The position numbers and the translations under genes were made by a program. Source: Amaurobius ferox (Eukaryota; Arthropoda; Arachnida; Araneae; Amaurobiidae). From it: DNA of 64,000 nt. Positions 46,365 through 56,480 of the stretch are shown in pieces (position 1 is the stretch's first letter; every line of letters begins with the position of its first letter). Under the pieces are notes generated by a model, which saw only the letters and a program-made list of their open reading frames with translations, had not been told where the DNA came from and did not search any database. The stretch lies in NCBI GenBank assembly GCA_951213105.1, contig OX578152.1, forward strand, positions 95,602,568 through 95,666,567, given 5' to 3'.

Positions 46365-46845
46365 CCTCTTCATCAGACTAAAACGGAACAGTTAAAAAAA
46401 GTATGCACCTTAATAAAAGATGAGAGTAGCGAAGAGGCAAGCAATGAGCAAGTCAAATGAGCTAGGACACATATATTAAAAAAATTCGCAAAACGGGTGG
46501 TATCGGCACTTTAAAAACGCCCATAAACATATCCGTACATGACGAGGCGATAAAAGGTCCTTCTAGGAAGACAAGGGGAGTTGTAAGAATGAGATTTAAA
46601 AAATAGGAAAGAAATATAAAACCGTTAAATTATTTGTTAAAAATTACAGAGTTTAGACTAGAGAGAGGAAATATAGTCAAACCCTTGAAATGGAAAAAAG
46701 TAGAACATTACAAGGAATGGATGTAATTAAGAAAATAAGAAAAGGAAGTAACCAGTTTCGCGAGTTAAATTCATCAATCAAACTACTAAATCATTAACAG
46801 TGGCTCAAACTGTGTTAAAAATGGATAAACACAGAAAATGAGAAA
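46365..46845. other. gene-free AT-rich DNA
   Basis: Purine-rich on the plus strand. A motif AGTTTCGCGAGTTAAATTCA at 46755 resembles the repeat unit in the adjacent inverted repeat. Nothing else supported. Confidence 0.45.
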
Positions 46846-47860
46846 GAGAAAACGGTTTTAGAAGCTATATGAGTTAACTTCATCAACTATATAAAAATAT
46901 CAATCAATTAGTCCACTCAATATCTGTAAATGAGACCGGAATTAAGAAGGATATAACACAATTGATAAAAAAAATCTAAATGAGGCAACTTTTAAAATCA
47001 AAGACAAGTATACAAACAACTTTAAAGTACTATTGGATAAGATTGGAATTAAGAAGTAACTAATTAAAAAAATGACCAAAAAGCAAAGCAAAACAAAAAA
47101 CAGAAAGATGTTTCAGAAGCTGTATGAGCTGTAAATGAAGTTAAGGATGGCGGACATTTTTTCCATTCTAAGGAGTCGTAAAGAACTGCTGATTTATGAT
47201 TAACAAGATTACCAGAATCCAAGTAAATAAAAGAGTCTTTCAAAAAATCAAGTTCAGGTACAATGCTGGCATGCGCAATGATTTTTACCTTAGAAAATTG
47301 AAATGAATGATTCTCAGACTGTTGGGAAATAGATGACTTAGAATGATGTCTCTTGCTTAACGATCATTCTAAAATGCTCTTTGATACCTTTCTTGAGAGC
47401 TTCTTTGCCAAGACTATTTGATCTCCCCCTCCCCTCCTTGTCAGGCTAACAAAGGGCGCCAAATAGTTTCGTTTGATGATTCTACTTATGTTGAAAAGGT
47501 GGAAAATTTATTACATGAATGAGCTTGTAATGAAGTAAAAAATATCCAACTGACATGGAATTCATTTATCAGCTTCATTTATTTATTCCTTCAGTTATCA
47601 GTTCATATAGCTTCCGAAACAGTTTTTCGTTTGTCTTTTAGTCATTTATTTAATAAGTTCCTTCTTGATTCCAATCTCATTCAACAGTGGTTTGTATACT
47701 CATTTTTGACTTTAAAAGTTAATTTTCCTTCAATTTTGTTATATCCTTCTTAATTCCAGTCTTATTCACGCATATTTTTGAGTGAACTAATCGATTGATT
47801 GATATTTTTAGTTGATGAAGTTAGCTCATATAGCTACTGAAACTGATTTTTATAAACGGA
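46846..47860. repeat. large inverted repeat with internal repeat units
   Basis: The left arm (46846-47143) is an imperfect reverse complement of 47570-47860. Shared stretches include AAGCTATATGAG, AACTTCATCAACTA, GGAATTAAGAAGGATATAAC, ACTTTTAAA.TCAAA, TATACAAAC and ATGAC.AAAA. Within each arm a unit of about 230 bp recurs (GAAGCTATATGAG... and G..GGAATTAAGAAG...). The loop (47144-47569) holds no gene. Frame fragments over the left arm read like a repetitive Lys/Ile-rich protein with stops, but this is not convincing coding. Confidence 0.75.
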
Positions 47861-47865
47861 TTTTT

Positions 47866-48765
47866 ATATAATGCAATGAATTTACTACTTTTACAGTAAA
47901 AAAAAAGTAGATTATTCTTATAGTAGATATTTATATTCCTTCCAAGATATCAGATTTTCGTCAATTAGTCGTCATTTTCATTGATTTAGCGTCATTTTTA
48001 TCCATTTGGCGAGTTTTTCATTAATTTAGCAACATTTAAAAAAGTCGCCAAGTTGGCGACATTCCGCCAAATTCGTCGGCAAAATCTTGCCAATCGTTAT
48101 GGACGGAGAAATAAGTTATTCTTACAGCAGATAAATGACTATTGGCGTTCAAATACAAAAGTATTACCTAAAGTATATATTTTCATAAATGGAACTATAC
48201 ATCCATGAGAATGATGTCACCCAATTTATTGTATGCTGTTACTTATGAAAAGTGAACATATTTCAACAATAGGTAATATTTTTTTTAATTTTATATTATT
48301 TTATTGATAATTCTTTTGAAAAATGTACAATATCTCGAGAACGGTTCATGCTAGAATTCTAAAATTTATTTTAATCGTTTTCTAATGAAAAATTACATAA
48401 GAAATGACTATTTTCGTAACTTTATTAAAGGTTTTGATTTTTTGAGGATTTTTTTCAAAGTTTCACTCGAAAATTTAGGGGGGTTCTAAATATGCGATTG
48501 CATATAAAAGCAATAAGCTTCCAGTATTCATGGATTGCAATTTTTGTACCAAATTTTGTTCAAATTGGTCCATTCGTTCGTCAGTTATCGTTTCTACAGA
48601 GTCACTGACACACACACGCGCGCACACATAGACAAACATCACTTCAAAAATGTTCGATTCATGATCAGGGATGCTTGAAACGCGCTCTCCCGTCAAAAAC
48701 TCGAATTTTCGACCCCGTCATAATACTTTTCTTATACATATATGTATATAAGGAAAGTAAAAATA
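47866..48765 (+). mobile_element. family A2 copy, 5' tip missing
   Basis: Same order as 43500-44428: TATATAATGCAATGAATTTA, GTCGCCAAGTTGGCGACAT (about 48043-48061), GGACGGAGAAATAAGTTATT, CAATATCTCGAGAACGG, a (CA)n(CG)n block (about 48608-48625) and the 3' hairpin TTATACATATATGTATATAA, ending GGAAAGTAAAAA. It starts flush with the end of the inverted repeat. Confidence 0.8.
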
Positions 48766-49605
48766 ACTACAACTAGCAGAAATTGACATTTAAAAATGTT
48801 GAACTCTTAAAATCCACACTACTATAGGAACCCATGCTCTGATATCCCAACTTTAAGAAAAATTCAATAATCAATTCTCCTCAGCCCAGTTTCTGACATA
48901 AACACTATTAAAAGTTGATAAAATTTAACAATCCGTTTCAAATGCAAAAATAATCTCTTCGTCAGGGTAGACAGATAGCAACTGCTTCAGCAAAGGTAAG
49001 GATGTGTCCATCTGTGTGATAAACTTCTAAACTGATAGACTCATTGATTCCTTTGCTGGTGCGGTTGCTCTGTCCGTATATCTTGAAGAAGGATGCTGCT
49101 TTCTGCTTCTGAAGTCAATGGATGCTTTTAATCAACATTTTATGCTGTTGTTAACGAGGTACTTTTATTGAAGATTAATTTTCCATTATAAAAGCTATTA
49201 GACTATCTTGTTCTCAATGTTTGGAATGTTATAGTAAACAGGGGAGGTGTGCGCCTTCCCTCCCCCCCCCCCCTCTCTCATATAAGCACATCACATCCAA
49301 AGTCCCATATTTGTAAATAATTAAACTAAACCAGATAAATATAGTAATTTTTATGACATTTTAGTAATCATGTTTTGTGAATAACATAAAGTATGCAAAA
49401 ACTACAATCTATATACCAATCTATAGTATTTAAATATTGTATTTATTGTGATATGAGCTCCAATTTAGAGAATGGTGTTTTACCTAACATTATTTGCTTA
49501 TTCTTGCCCTATGTAAAAGCCTCATAACTCCTGTTTCAGATATTTAATGCCCAAAAATTTATTTACACTTTTTAATGTATTACGGAAAAGTTTAACAATA
49601 TTATT
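48766..49605. other. gene-free DNA with C-run
   Basis: C-run of about 11 at 49264-49274. Nothing else supported. Confidence 0.5.
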
Positions 49606-50032
49606 ATTACTTTCCTTATATACATAGTAAAATGCATAAGGAAAGTATTGCTGCGGGATCGAAATCGAGTGCGGAGTCGAATTCGAGTTTTCGACGGAAG
49701 AGCACGTTTCAAGCATCCCTGAACAGGAATCAGACGTTTTTGAGGTGATGTCTGTGTGTGTGTCAGTGAGACTGTGGAGACAACATCTCACAAGCGAATG
49801 AAGCGATTCGAATACAATTTGTTGCAAAAATCACAATCAATGAATACTAGAAGGCTATTGTTTTTACACATAATCGAATGTTCAGAATCCACCTAAATTT
49901 TGAAAAAATCATCAAAAAAATAAAACATTTAACAAAGCTACGTAAATAATCATTACTTATGCAATTTTTCATTAGATAACGATTGACACAAATTTTAGAA
50001 CGCTAGCATAAATCGTTCTCGAGATATCAGGT
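49606..50032 (-). mobile_element. family A2 3' half, minus strand
   Basis: Plus-strand ACTTTCCTTATATACATAGT and TGCATAAGGAAAGTATTG are the 3' hairpin. Then TCGAGTTTTCGACGGAAGAG, a GTGTGTGTGTC block, and GTTCTCGAGATATC at 50015-50030, where similarity to A2 stops. Confidence 0.75.
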
Positions 50033-50490
50033 AAGGCTTTAGGATTTTGACTGCTCCAACCCCTTCACTTTTCGATTAATATTTGCAAGCTGTATTGAAA
50101 TAGAACAGCTGGTAAATCGCCATTTTTTAGTTTTCGACTTTAAATAATATAAAATCTGATGTGTCCAACGAATGACATTGCAGATTAACAAATTTCGTTA
50201 TTTTTAGAAAACTATAACACAATTCAGCGTATCAAATTTAAACTATTTGCTTCATTATTTAGAGCTATATAGGCCTCCTTGTGAAGAAATAAAGTTTCTA
50301 ATATCACGAGAAAGGCTTGTGATAACTATAAAACATTTAGTCCATGTATTTCCAGTCAAAAGTACTTACAAACCGACTGAAACCACATTATATGAAGTGC
50401 TATATGTTACCACATGACTGTGAAAACAACGCAAAGATTATTTATTTTTCGCAAAGGAATTTTGAATTTTATTGTGATATTTCTTAAACC
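50033..50490. other. gene-free spacer before minisatellite
   Basis: Not similar to family A and without supported gene. Confidence 0.4.
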
Positions 50491-51957
50491 CCAATTAATG
50501 ACTACCGCGCGCATGCTGTGTAAGATTCTCACACGCTGTTTAAACTACCGAGGGTACTTACTCTCTATTAAAAGTATCACAGCGTATGATCTGTTAGAAC
50601 TACCACGCACATACGCTATTAGACTCACAACCAGCTTGCGATGTAATATGTTTAACGCGCATCCATTGTTAGCTTTCACGCGCATGTTCAGTAAGAAATA
50701 TTGGGCGCATGCTCTGTAGGACCTTCCACGCTCATTCGAAATTCAATCTTGAATGCTTTTGCACTGGAAGAGCTTCCACACGCATGCGTTGCAAGAGCCG
50801 TTTACACGCATACTCTGAGCTACAACGTACGTGTGCTGTAGACTTTTGAGCTACAACGCGCATTTGCTAAAAGACCCTCCAAGCACATGCACTGTTCAAT
50901 CACGTGCTTATGCTGTTAGAACTCTTCCGCGCTGTGCAATTTTCAATGCGCATTCTTGGTAAGAACTTCCACGCACTCCAGAAATATACTCATTCGCATA
51001 CGCTATAAGAGCCTCGATGCACATGCCTTGTTAGAAGAACCACCATCCACATGTTCTGTAAGAGCACTCCATGCGCATGCGCTGTAAAATAGATCCTCGC
51101 GCACGCCCTGTTAGAACTGCCACAAGCGTGCGCTGTAAAAATTATCATGCGCGTATATTGTAAGAGCCATACACGCGCATGCACTTTAAGTTTTAATGAG
51201 CATGCGATGAATTCTCTCCCCGTGCTCCAAGTCTTCCCACCCTGTTCAATCCTCAACGCGCATGCTCCGTAAGAGTCTCCACGCTCATACGCTGTGAGAT
51301 TCTCCAAGCGAATGTTCTGTTAGACAACTTCCCGCGCATGCCCTGTAAAAATCTCGGCTCGCGCATGCGCTGTAAGATCGCTGCTCGCGCATACCCTGTT
51401 AGAACTGCCATATGCGTGCTCTGTAAAAATTATCATGCTCATATATTGTAAGAACCATCCACGCGCATGCGCTGTAAGTTTTAAAGAGCATGCAATGAAT
51501 TCGCTCTCGTGCTCCAAGTTTTCCCATCCTGTTCAATCCTCAACGCACATGCTCGGTAAGAGCCTCCACGCGCATGCGCTGTAAAACCGTTCTTTGCGCA
51601 TGCGCTGTAAAACCGTTCCTTGCGCATGCGCTGTAAAACCGTTCCTTGCGCATGCGCTATAAAATCGCTCCTTGCGTATGCGCTGTAAGAATCTCCACGC
51701 GCATGTTCTGTAAGAGCACTTCACGCGCATGCGCTGTAAGAATCTCCACGCGAATGTTCTGTAAGAGCACTTCACGCGCATGCGTTGTCAAATCGCTGCT
51801 CGCGTTTGCACTGTACGATCGCTGCTCGCGCATGTCCTGTTAGAACTACCGCGCGCGTGCGCTGTAAAAATTAGCATGCGCGTATGTTTTAAAAACCATC
51901 CACGCGCATGCGCTGTAAGTTTTAATGAGCAAGTGATGAATTCTCTCTCTGCGCTCC
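50491..51957. repeat. degenerate minisatellite of GCGCATGCGCTGTAAGA units
   Basis: Units of about 26-31 bp, each with a GCGCATGCGC-like core, then TGTAAGA or TGTAAAA, then a variable pyrimidine-rich linker (CTCCAC, CGTTCCTT). Nine exact GCGCATGCGC cores start at 51073, 51361, 51463, 51570, 51596, 51622, 51648, 51725 and 51904. Four are at exact 26-bp spacing (51570-51648). A larger unit of about 110 bp (GTAAGTTTTAATGAGCATGC through TTCAATCCTCAACG) occurs at 51186 and 51474, and in part at 51915. Open frames are by-products of the periodicity. Confidence 0.9.
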
Positions 51958-51963
51958 AAGCCA

Positions 51964-52676
51964 CAAAAATGTCACCAAATTGAAAAGAAAATATCGCTAA
52001 ATCAATGAAAATTTTTTATTTTGATAAGAACATAAGAATAACTTATTTCTCTCTGTAAGGCTTGGAATTCTGGCGACGAATTTTGGCGGTATATTGCCAA
52101 CTTGACGACTTCTTTTAAATGTTGCCAAATTGATAAAAGTGTTATTAAATTTATAAAAAAGTCGCCAAATTGATAAAAATGTTATCAAATTGTTAAAAAT
52201 GTCACCAAGTTGATAAAAATGACGCCAAATGGGATGCAATGTTTTGCGAATTTTTAATTCTGTCATATGATGGGCATACCTTTTATTATATAAGAAATGC
52301 TTTTCTAAATATTGCCAACTTGGCGATATTTAGCCCCACATTGACAAAAATATCTTCAAAATTGCAAAAATGATGCCAAGGTAATGAAATTAACGCCTAA
52401 TTGATGAATTTATTATTAAAATATTTAAATTTATGGACTATATTGCTTATTAAGAATGATATCAATATTGAAAATTGTTAATTTAGAGTTGAGTAAAATA
52501 TAAGTTAATTGGGTACGAAATAGTTTTACATGTTGGCATCCGGAAATGGGTCAAATGTACAAATTAACATTACAAACACTGTGCCGTGTAATTTTTCATT
52601 ACTTTTGTACCGTTAAAAAAGTCAATTTATTGCATTATATAAGGAAAGTCAAGTGCTGCCCACATCGGATTTTTTC
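51964..52676 (-). mobile_element. family A2 5' half, minus strand, with local expansion
   Basis: Ends in plus-strand TATATAAGGAAAGTCAAGTG and CTGCCCACATCGGATTTTTT, the inverse of the A2 start. AGAATAACTTATTTCTCTCT near 52030 is the inverse of the A2 AGAAATAAGTTATTCTTA motif. Between about 52115 and 52235 the GTCGCCAAATTG segment is expanded into several AATTGATAAAAATGTYRCCA units. Confidence 0.7.
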
Positions 52677-53648
52677 TTTTGGCGTATCGTTTCCACTAAA
52701 ATAAAAATAAAAGTTTTAATCCATGTAAAATTTTAAGAAGTTTTAAGCTAAACATTTGTTTCTATATTATACAGATATTTAACACATGTATTTTGATCTT
52801 TGTTTCCATAAATATTGTTCTTGCATCCACAGAAAAAGAATGTCACCAAACTTTTCAACAACTCCAAGTTTTTCTCAACAGTAAAAAATATTTGAACATA
52901 ATGTTGCCGTTTGTGCAACGCACAAATAGCAGATTTATTTGGTAATCCAAGTCTTTTAACACCTATACCCTAGAATTTGTTACAATTTATTTTAATCAGG
53001 ATTATCCTAGATATGATAATGCACCCATAGTACCCACAGTCTGGCAAACAATGTTAAATAATACTACCATTGTCAGAACAGTTTACTCCAGCACATATTT
53101 TTAACAGCTCCAAATTATGACCAGACCATCAACTGCACGGATCTCTTAAACCAGTGTTGTAAAGGGAGGCAGAGTACATGAACAACTGCTTTTATATAAA
53201 AATGCACACCTATTTCTGAACTGCGAGCTTGGATTGTTCATTCATGCTATTTTCACTTCAATATTTTTTTGGGAAAAAATCTCATTCCAATACTATTTAA
53301 AGAAGATTAACAACAACAAAAAACCTTAATTATTTTCAAATTTCTGTGGATGCAAGTTGCACCCATGGACCCATAGGTTTCGACGCCACTGACAGCCATA
53401 GCGCTTTCGGCTATTACTATGCCCTTCAGTGGCGAAATGAAAATAAGTGGCGAACATGTGCTTAAATGCAAGCTATAACCGTCAGAAAAAAAATTACATG
53501 TTAATCATTTTACATTTTTAAATACGAGGCATTTAAAATATAATTTAATTATAAAATACAAAAATTACAATAAAAGGAAAAAGGTTCATAAATTAAATGG
53601 TAACCAATAGAAATGTCGTCAAAAACGAAATAAAACCACTACTAAATT
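52677..53648. other. gene-free DNA with 16-bp inverted pair
   Basis: CTTGCATCCACAGAAA at 52820-52835 and its exact inverse at 53341-53356 lie 505 bp apart. CGCCACTG (53384-53391) and CAGTGGCG (53430-53437) resemble hAT tips facing away from each other. No element could be delimited. Confidence 0.4.
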
Positions 53649-53726
53649 TTCAGAAAATCATAAAGGTTTGTCGAGAATGGAACTTCTCGACTCATTGCGT
53701 GTCAAACCTTTATATGATTTTCTGAA
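53649..53726. ncRNA. strong imperfect hairpin, function unknown
   Basis: TTCAGAAAATCATAAAGGTT pairs with AACCTTTATATGATTTTCTG (about 53649-53668 with 53706-53725, one bulge). An inner stem GTCGAGAA/TTCTCGAC closes a 6-base loop TGGAAC. An 11-base asymmetric bulge separates the stems on one side. Weak pairing extends about 10 bases further out. It could be a microRNA-like precursor or a tiny MITE; nothing in the sequence shows it is transcribed. Confidence 0.3.
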
Positions 53727-54339
53727 TATGTAGTTAGTGTGTTATTTTAGTGCGTCGTTAAAGGATATTTTAATAAAAGACTATTAATTATAACCAATTT
53801 TCTGATTGTCTTTATTTTTAAAGTATTCATTATTTTGAAGCGTTTTCATACAATTTTATTAAATAGTGTTTTGCACCAAAACAATAATTCACACAAAGTA
53901 CACTAAGGTCCTAAATTATTATCCCTAAATTATTTCGAAAATTGCTTGGTAAGAGTCAGGGTTGTGGAAAATAGATATTTAGTAAAAAGTAGATAGACTC
54001 TTTTCTATAGCCCTGAGTAAGAATGCCGTTTTTTCGGTTTAATTATTCCACATGCTTTGATTTTATAGGTGCCAAACTAGCTAATAGTTACATTAAAATT
54101 TATAAACATTTTTCGATTCATTGGAAATTTTGCCCTATAAAAGCCGTACTAAAAGTCAAATTTCGTAATTTTATGCAAATACCTCCCCAGTTTTGAAAAT
54201 ATCTTAGACAACATTTTCTTAAGATTCAAAACAATTTTCCAATTGGAAGCATGTATCTAGCAGCAGCGCTAACGACTTTTTAAAGTTGACTGATCATTAT
54301 TTTTGAAATACGGTTCGAATCATATCAACATCGTTATAA
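53727..54339. other. gene-free AT-rich DNA
   Basis: Nothing supported. Confidence 0.5.
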
Positions 54340-54350
54340 AAAAAAAAAAA

Positions 54351-54388
<38 letters not shown>

Positions 54389-54415
54389 TAATAATAATAA
54401 TAATAATAAAAAAAA
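54340..54415. repeat. (AAT)n microsatellite with A-runs
   Basis: About 55 bp of AAT units with one GAT variant, bounded by A-runs. It may be the tail of a SINE whose head is the tRNA-like sequence at 54485-54555 on the minus strand. Confidence 0.9.
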
Positions 54416-54484
54416 ATACATGTAGATTTTGTATTCAAGTTATCATTTTTAAATATTTCGTAAAAATTTGTAAAGAGCCTTGCT

Positions 54485-54555
54485 GCCCCAACCAGGAATC
54501 GAACCCTAGATCTCCGAACTGGTCAGCCGACGCTCTCCCATTGAGCTACTGAGAC
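54485..54555 (-). tRNA. tRNA-like sequence (pseudogene or SINE head)
   Basis: On the minus strand a 71-base cloverleaf-like order: acceptor GTCTCAG paired with TTGGGGC (all G-C, G-T or A-T), D arm GCTC-AATGGGA-GAGC, T arm CTAGG-GTTCGATT-CCTGG (all pairs possible). The anticodon arm pairs poorly (TCGGC against TTCGG) and the loop TGACCAG lacks the invariant T33, so no decoding identity can be assigned. A and B boxes (TAGCTCAATGGG, GGTTCGATTCC) are good. About 70 bp downstream on that strand is an AAT/T-rich tail, so it may be a SINE head rather than a functional tRNA. Confidence 0.45.
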
Positions 54556-54701
54556 GAAATTGCAAGCTCTTTTCGTTGAAGTCGATTCTACAAATTCGTA
54601 AAAAGTTTCTTTTTTTAAAGTTGTCACAGCATGACTTAGTGACTCCGATACATTGCATGCATTTGGTTTCTATGCAGTGGCGGGTTTACCAATAGACTTA
54701 G

Positions 54702-54810
54702 TCACATCTCGCGTCACGTGTGCCTCTGTGCCACGGTAACATAGTTCTCCTCTCCTCCAATCAGGGTTGGAGATATCAGCACAGTCTCCGAACTCTTTGA
54801 TCCTATCTTG
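54702..54810. mobile_element. mariner-like MITE, lone terminal repeat
   Basis: CACATCTCGCGTCACGTGTG through CCTCCAATCAGGGTTGGAGA to TTTGATCCTATCTTG then TA, matching the right inverted repeat of the MITE at 57044-57448. Confidence 0.75.
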
Positions 54811-54979
54811 TATATAAAATTTCATGGTGAAATTCGCTATTGAGTTTTCGTGTCCACATCTTACATACACAGCACAGACGGATATATATCCAAAAGTGCT
54901 CAGGAGATCTTAAAACGTGCTTAAATCTTAAAATTTTAAAATTCAAGTCTTAAAATCTTGAATTTGAAAATTTTATTGC

Positions 54980-56253
54980 AATCAGCACTTTTTCTACCAG
55001 GGTTCCTGGGGAAGTCCTTAACCAGCTCAATGACTTTGTAAGGAAATGTCCATGAGTGCATAATTAGGTTTATCAATAGTAAAGTGACTATACGCGATCA
55101 AATAAAAGGGATTGCAGCGCTCCTAGAGGAGAAAGTAAAAAGTTAAGATTACGAACTCGACAATAAGGCGAGATAAAAACCCAATGACATAGTCGCAGAG
55201 CGTTATCTAATAAGTAGGAATCGACATCAGAAACGAACGAAACGCGTATATGAAAGGCAATAAATATCATTTAAAAAGTCATACCAGAGCCTCTAACACA
55301 ATAATACCTGCAATGTTTGTCAAAATACGTGGTCATATTCTTTCTGTAATTCAAATGTGCATTATCCCCGTCGGAGGGCGTTTTAGCACTGTATTTCTGT
55401 TCGTGTAAGTGTTGTTTATTGTAGCATTCTGAATAGGACAGCCCAAGACGAAAGGAGATAAAGCTTCATATTAAGGAAACGCCCATGTCGGTTGAGAAAA
55501 TCATTCAGGTGACGCTGGGATAGGATAAGCAATCCCATATTGTATGCATTTCTAGGACGAAAGGCCTAAAATATGTATTTAAACTGTTAATTTTGTAAAA
55601 ATGAATTATTTCCGCAATGCAAAGTAGAACTGAACAATAAAGAATATTCCTACGCATTGAAAATTATTTTACCTTTCAAGTTATTTTTATCTCCGCATAT
55701 TCTGTACTCTATCCTACAACTATGAAAAAATACTGTTTATTACACTCATAATGAAGGAACTCTTAATTTAAAAATAATCAAAAAAACATATACACAATAC
55801 TACGCTTTTCTGTTGTGTCAACACATAATATCAGCCACTTTGCTAACATTAGCGACACCTAGATATAATTCTCAAAGTATTATGGCATATTTTAGCGTGT
55901 CATCCATAGGAGTTTCATCTCCTTCCTTCTAACTGCATGGAGCAGCCATTTGCCAATAACCCTATTATATTCAATGAACGCCTTCTATAGCAGTTTTAGT
56001 GTCAATTTTTACTTATTACACGCCATGCTTTGCCACTTTGTAATTGGCTTTTTGCATCTATGTCGCTCTGTTGTCGAGTTCGTTATCTTAACTATTTTTA
56101 TTCTCCGTTAGGAGGCATTGCAAGTAATTTTATTCGATCGGGAATGGGATCACTTTACTATAGACAGACTTAACGTATACATTGAAGAACCTTTTCTTAC
56201 AAAGTTATTTAAGTTGTTTGGAAAGACTTTTTACTCTGAGGCTGATTGTGGTT
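54980..56253. mobile_element. family D foldback copy 2, carrying family E
   Basis: The left arm (54980-55310) and right arm (about 55950-56253) are imperfect inverted repeats: GTAAAGTGACTATACGCGAT with CGATCGGGAATGGGATCACT inverted, GGAGAAAGTAAAAAGTTAAG with CTTAACTATTTTTATTCTCC inverted, CGAACTCGACAA with TTGTCGAGTTCG inverted. The interior is interrupted at 55444-55942 by family E with a CAGCC duplication. Without E, copy 2 is about 780 bp and matches copy 1. Confidence 0.8.
55444..55942 (+). mobile_element. family E copy 2, inserted in D
   Basis: CAGCC precedes (55439-55443) and follows (55943-55947). In D copy 1 (about 34922) the site is uninterrupted (GAATAGGACAGC then ATTCGCCAGTAAC), so the insertion limits are fixed by comparison. 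Body as in 37075-37578. No coding frame. Confidence 0.8.
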
Positions 56254-56480
56254 TAAATAGATAGAATTTGAACGTGTGAAAAGAATTGAGTGTAGGTTAA
56301 GCTTCCGAATATTTTAACTGAGTGGACATTTTAGTATTCGATTATTGTGTTCGATTTCAATATTCGATTTCAATATTCGATTTACTTGTTATTTTCTTTC
56401 TCCGTACACCTCTTAATTACTCAACGTGAACTCTATCTGTTCCTTCGTTCAACATATTTGACCTGTTCGTTTTCGACCCC
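56254..56480. other. spacer with TTCGATTTCAATA duplications
   Basis: ATTCGATTTCAAT or close variants occur three times at about 56336-56382. Confidence 0.5.

Noticed and set aside
51570..51660. CRISPR-like array of regularly spaced palindromes
   Set aside because: The linkers are themselves repeated, not unique spacers; the genome is eukaryotic and no cas gene is present. It is a minisatellite.
50990..51843. Several open frames on both strands with repeated SACARN, FTAHA and CAWRFLQRM motifs, looking like a repetitive protein
   Set aside because: They follow the 26-31 bp minisatellite units, occur on both strands and in several frames, and lack independent coding signals.
53384..53437. A 50-bp element between CGCCACTG and CAGTGGCG
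   Set aside because: The two hAT-like tips face away from each other; they would belong to two different elements whose other ends were not found.
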